Shown piece after piece: positions 4,878 through 5,990 of a DNA stretch of 5,990 nt (the stretch's first letter is position 1; each line of letters opens with the position of its first letter). The stretch is from the NCBI GenBank assembly GCA_001799195.1, contig MGSU01000186.1, forward strand, positions 2,331-8,320, given 5' to 3'. The stretch is from Deltaproteobacteria bacterium RIFOXYA12_FULL_61_11. Its GTDB lineage: Bacteria; Bdellovibrionota_F; JAHFAK01; YA12-FULL-61-11. Made by a program: the position numbers and the translations under genes. The notes under the pieces were generated by a model. It saw nothing but the letters and a program-made list of their open reading frames with translations. It did no database searches and was not told where the DNA came from.

Positions 4878-4939
4878 GTCGGGCATCGAGAATTGCGGCT
4901 AATGGTAGTTAGATCACAAGAGCAAGATTGGAGATCGGC

Positions 4940-5308
4940 ATGAAGGTACTTGGAATTCGCACATCGCCCAAGCAGTTGAGGTTTGCGCTGTTGGACATTG
5001 ATGGAACCGACGTGAATTTTCTCAACCAAAACGCCGAGAACCTGATCAAAGTCCCAGCCGGTGTAACTGAAGTCGAAGATATCGTTCACTGGCAAAAGTC
5101 AGAGATTGACAGAATCCTCAGACAGAATCAGGGCATTGATCTGATTGTGATTAAGACCAGTGAATATTCTAGGGGTGACACCAAATCAACTCGCTTGGCT
5201 TCGTACCTTGATGCCGCAGTTCTGCTGGCTGCGAAAGATGCACACATCGCTTTTCTAGGGAAACGACAAAGCATGGATACCGCTTCAATGCATTTCGCAC
5301 TCGGCTAG
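4940..5308 (+). CDS. Small RNase H-fold-like protein (DUF3010-like, tentative)
   Basis: This encodes 122 residues from ATG 4940, which has GGAG 6 bases upstream; a TTG at 4928 overlaps that site and is less likely. The order of elements suggests an RNase H/RuvC-type fold: a first strand MKVLGIRTSPKQLRFALLDI with its hairpin, a helix VEDIVHWQKSEIDRILRQNQ, a strand IDLIVIKTSEY, then RGDTKSTRLASYLDAAVLLA and a strand AHIAFLG. The resemblance to DUF3010 is by eye only. The acidic residue normally found in the first strand of RuvC-like nucleases (GID) is replaced by GIRTS, so nuclease activity is doubtful. The ending after SMDTASMHFALG looks abrupt, and an open frame continues in another register. 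It is the first gene of the lower-GC plus-strand pair. That it is a real gene is likely; its function is unknown. Confidence 0.72.
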   Translation: MKVLGIRTSPKQLRFALLDIDGTDVNFLNQNAENLIKVPAGVTEVEDIVHWQKSEIDRILRQNQGIDLIVIKTSEYSRGDTKSTRLASYLDAAVLLAAKDAHIAFLGKRQSMDTASMHFALG

Positions 5309-5421
5309 AGAGTGGAAATGAAACTCGAGTTGCGAAGATGTCGAGAACTAAGCTGAGCAAGGACGAACTCAAAGAGCACCAGAAGTCCTTCATGCTTGCG
5401 GTGGTAAATGGTGAGTTGTAA
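5309..5421 (+). pseudogene. Possible frameshifted C-terminal extension of the preceding gene
   Basis: The frame one base back from the RNase H-like gene is open from about 5212 to a TAA at 5419-5421 and gives RLESGNETRVAKMSRTKLSK followed by DELKEHQKSFMLAVVNGEL, which has the composition of real protein. A single-base change or ribosomal slip between 5212 and 5308 would yield one product of about 159 residues. Alternatively, ATG 5338 starts an independent 27-residue peptide, though no good ribosome binding site precedes it. No classic slippery heptamer was seen in the overlap. Confidence 0.4.
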
Positions 5422-5524
5422 TTTATCAATCACATGCACGTGGACAGCAAAAACGCCGTTCCTTCGTCGCTCTGCTGTTTGCTGCCGGTGATATGAAGCG
5501 TTTGATGACCTATCGGATGACCCT

Positions 5525-5944
5525 ATGAACTCCACAGCCATTTTACTATCGATTGGGGTAACGGTCCTGGGGGTCTCAACTACGTTACTCATCCACTTTG
5601 TTCTTGATCAAGCGAAGTACGTTCGTAGAAAGAATAGGGTAAAGATGTGCTGGAACCATGAAGAAGAGAGAGCGCGATTTCTGAATCTATCGACGCTATC
5701 CGATGACGAAGTGGTAGAAATACTGAAACATATCAAGACAGAGCAGTTGGTTATCGCACTATCATACGCCCCGAAGGAACTGAAGAGCGCACTTCTGACG
5801 CCAGTGTCCGAACGGGCGAAATCACTTACCTGCGAGGATATCGCTCTGCGAAGGAAAAATGATCGATTCAACCCAATGGAAATCATGGAAAACCAGCGAG
5901 AACTTCTCAAAATCGCTGAAACCGTTATCAAAAGGAATCTGTAA
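5525..5944 (+). CDS. Membrane-anchored protein with FliG C-terminal-like domain
   Basis: This encodes 139 residues. Residues 4-27 form one membrane helix (TAILLSIGVTVLGVSTTLLI); the following KYVRRKNRVK is strongly basic, so the rest should be cytoplasmic. From about residue 52 the sequence aligns by eye with the FliG C-terminal domain: FLNLSTLSDDEVVEILKHIK and TEQLVIALSYAPKELKSALL match the FliG pattern L-DDRSIQRLLQEVD-ESLLIALKGA--LREK; VSERAKSL matches MSQRAA-L; and ENQRELLKIAETVI matches the last helix. FliG's GPV turn reads RRKNDRFNP here. The FliG N-terminal and middle domains and EHPQ motif are absent, so it is not FliG. MgtE N-terminal domains share this helical superfamily and are the main alternative. 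Start ATG 5525 lacks a strong ribosome binding site. It lies 103 bases after the preceding reading frame. Confidence 0.8.
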   Translation: MNSTAILLSIGVTVLGVSTTLLIHFVLDQAKYVRRKNRVKMCWNHEEERARFLNLSTLSDDEVVEILKHIKTEQLVIALSYAPKELKSALLTPVSERAKSLTCEDIALRRKNDRFNPMEIMENQRELLKIAETVIKRNL

Positions 5945-5990
5945 ATGTATTGCTGTAAAGCGAACCTGGAATTCCAGAGGATATCTTGAT

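Larger units (their letters stand above)
4557..4939. other. Stretch without a convincing gene
   Basis: I see no complete gene here. On the plus strand one frame (about 4601-4732) ends in a protein-like segment, NLLARLAEKHVELLQNRIW, without a credible start; it could be the 3' end of a lost gene. Base composition drops within this stretch. It also holds an 11-bp direct repeat at 4745-4770, a weak promoter-like pair at 4850-4877, and the ribosome binding site of the following gene. It probably marks the border between the decayed minus-strand locus and the lower-GC plus-strand pair. Confidence 0.6.

Noticed and set aside
5945-5989. 14-codon frame at the right edge (MYCCKANLEFQRIS)
   Set aside because: It is too short, has no good ribosome binding site separate from the previous stop and shows no family likeness.

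Overview
The window looks like a chromosomal segment of a flagellated, Gram-negative-type bacterium. It carries a stator with a peptidoglycan-binding MotB/PomB protein, two proteins with export signals, and a tRNA gene without an encoded CCA end. The left half is GC-rich and the right end is clearly less so: by hand count, bases 1021-1080 hold 40 G/C of 60 and bases 5641-5700 hold 27 of 60. A lineage among the former Deltaproteobacteria would fit the stator type, the SUMF1-type lipoprotein and the Kazal inhibitor. That placement is an inference and is weak.

Left region (1-2085, all + strand): the 3' part of motA is followed at once by motB, forming a flagellar stator operon whose pore residues match the sodium-driven PomA/PomB type. 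After 32 bases comes a small secreted Kazal-type protease inhibitor with a Pro/Thr/Ala-rich tail, then a probable terminator. Next is tRNA-Pro(TGG), closely followed by a 17-bp hairpin that probably ends its transcript.

Middle region (2086-4600, all - strand): this looks like accessory DNA beside a tRNA gene. Read in the direction of transcription (from high to low coordinates) it holds a 33-residue stub of an N6-adenine DNA methylase, the N-terminal part of a DUF1016/YhcG-type protein joined in frame to a fragment of a restriction-type SF2 helicase, a frameshift inside that fragment, an unidentified coding tail, an intact SUMF1/FGE-type lipoprotein gene, and a small MNT-type nucleotidyltransferase. 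The restriction-modification parts are decayed. The lipoprotein and nucleotidyltransferase genes look intact and have good ribosome binding sites. The DUF1016 fragment contains two copies of a 24-bp dyad-symmetric repeat that are in frame.

Right region (4600-5990, + strand): about 340 bases without a convincing gene, holding an 11-bp direct repeat, lead into two small genes of lower GC. The first encodes a protein I read tentatively as RNase H-like (DUF3010-like), with a possible frameshifted C-terminal extension. The second encodes a protein with one N-terminal membrane helix and a soluble domain resembling the C-terminal, torque-generating domain of FliG. I know of no standard family with that architecture, which makes it the most interesting item here.

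No complete, previously described defence system is present. The best candidates for something new are the membrane-anchored FliG-like protein with its neighbour, and the dyad repeats inside the DUF1016 fragment.
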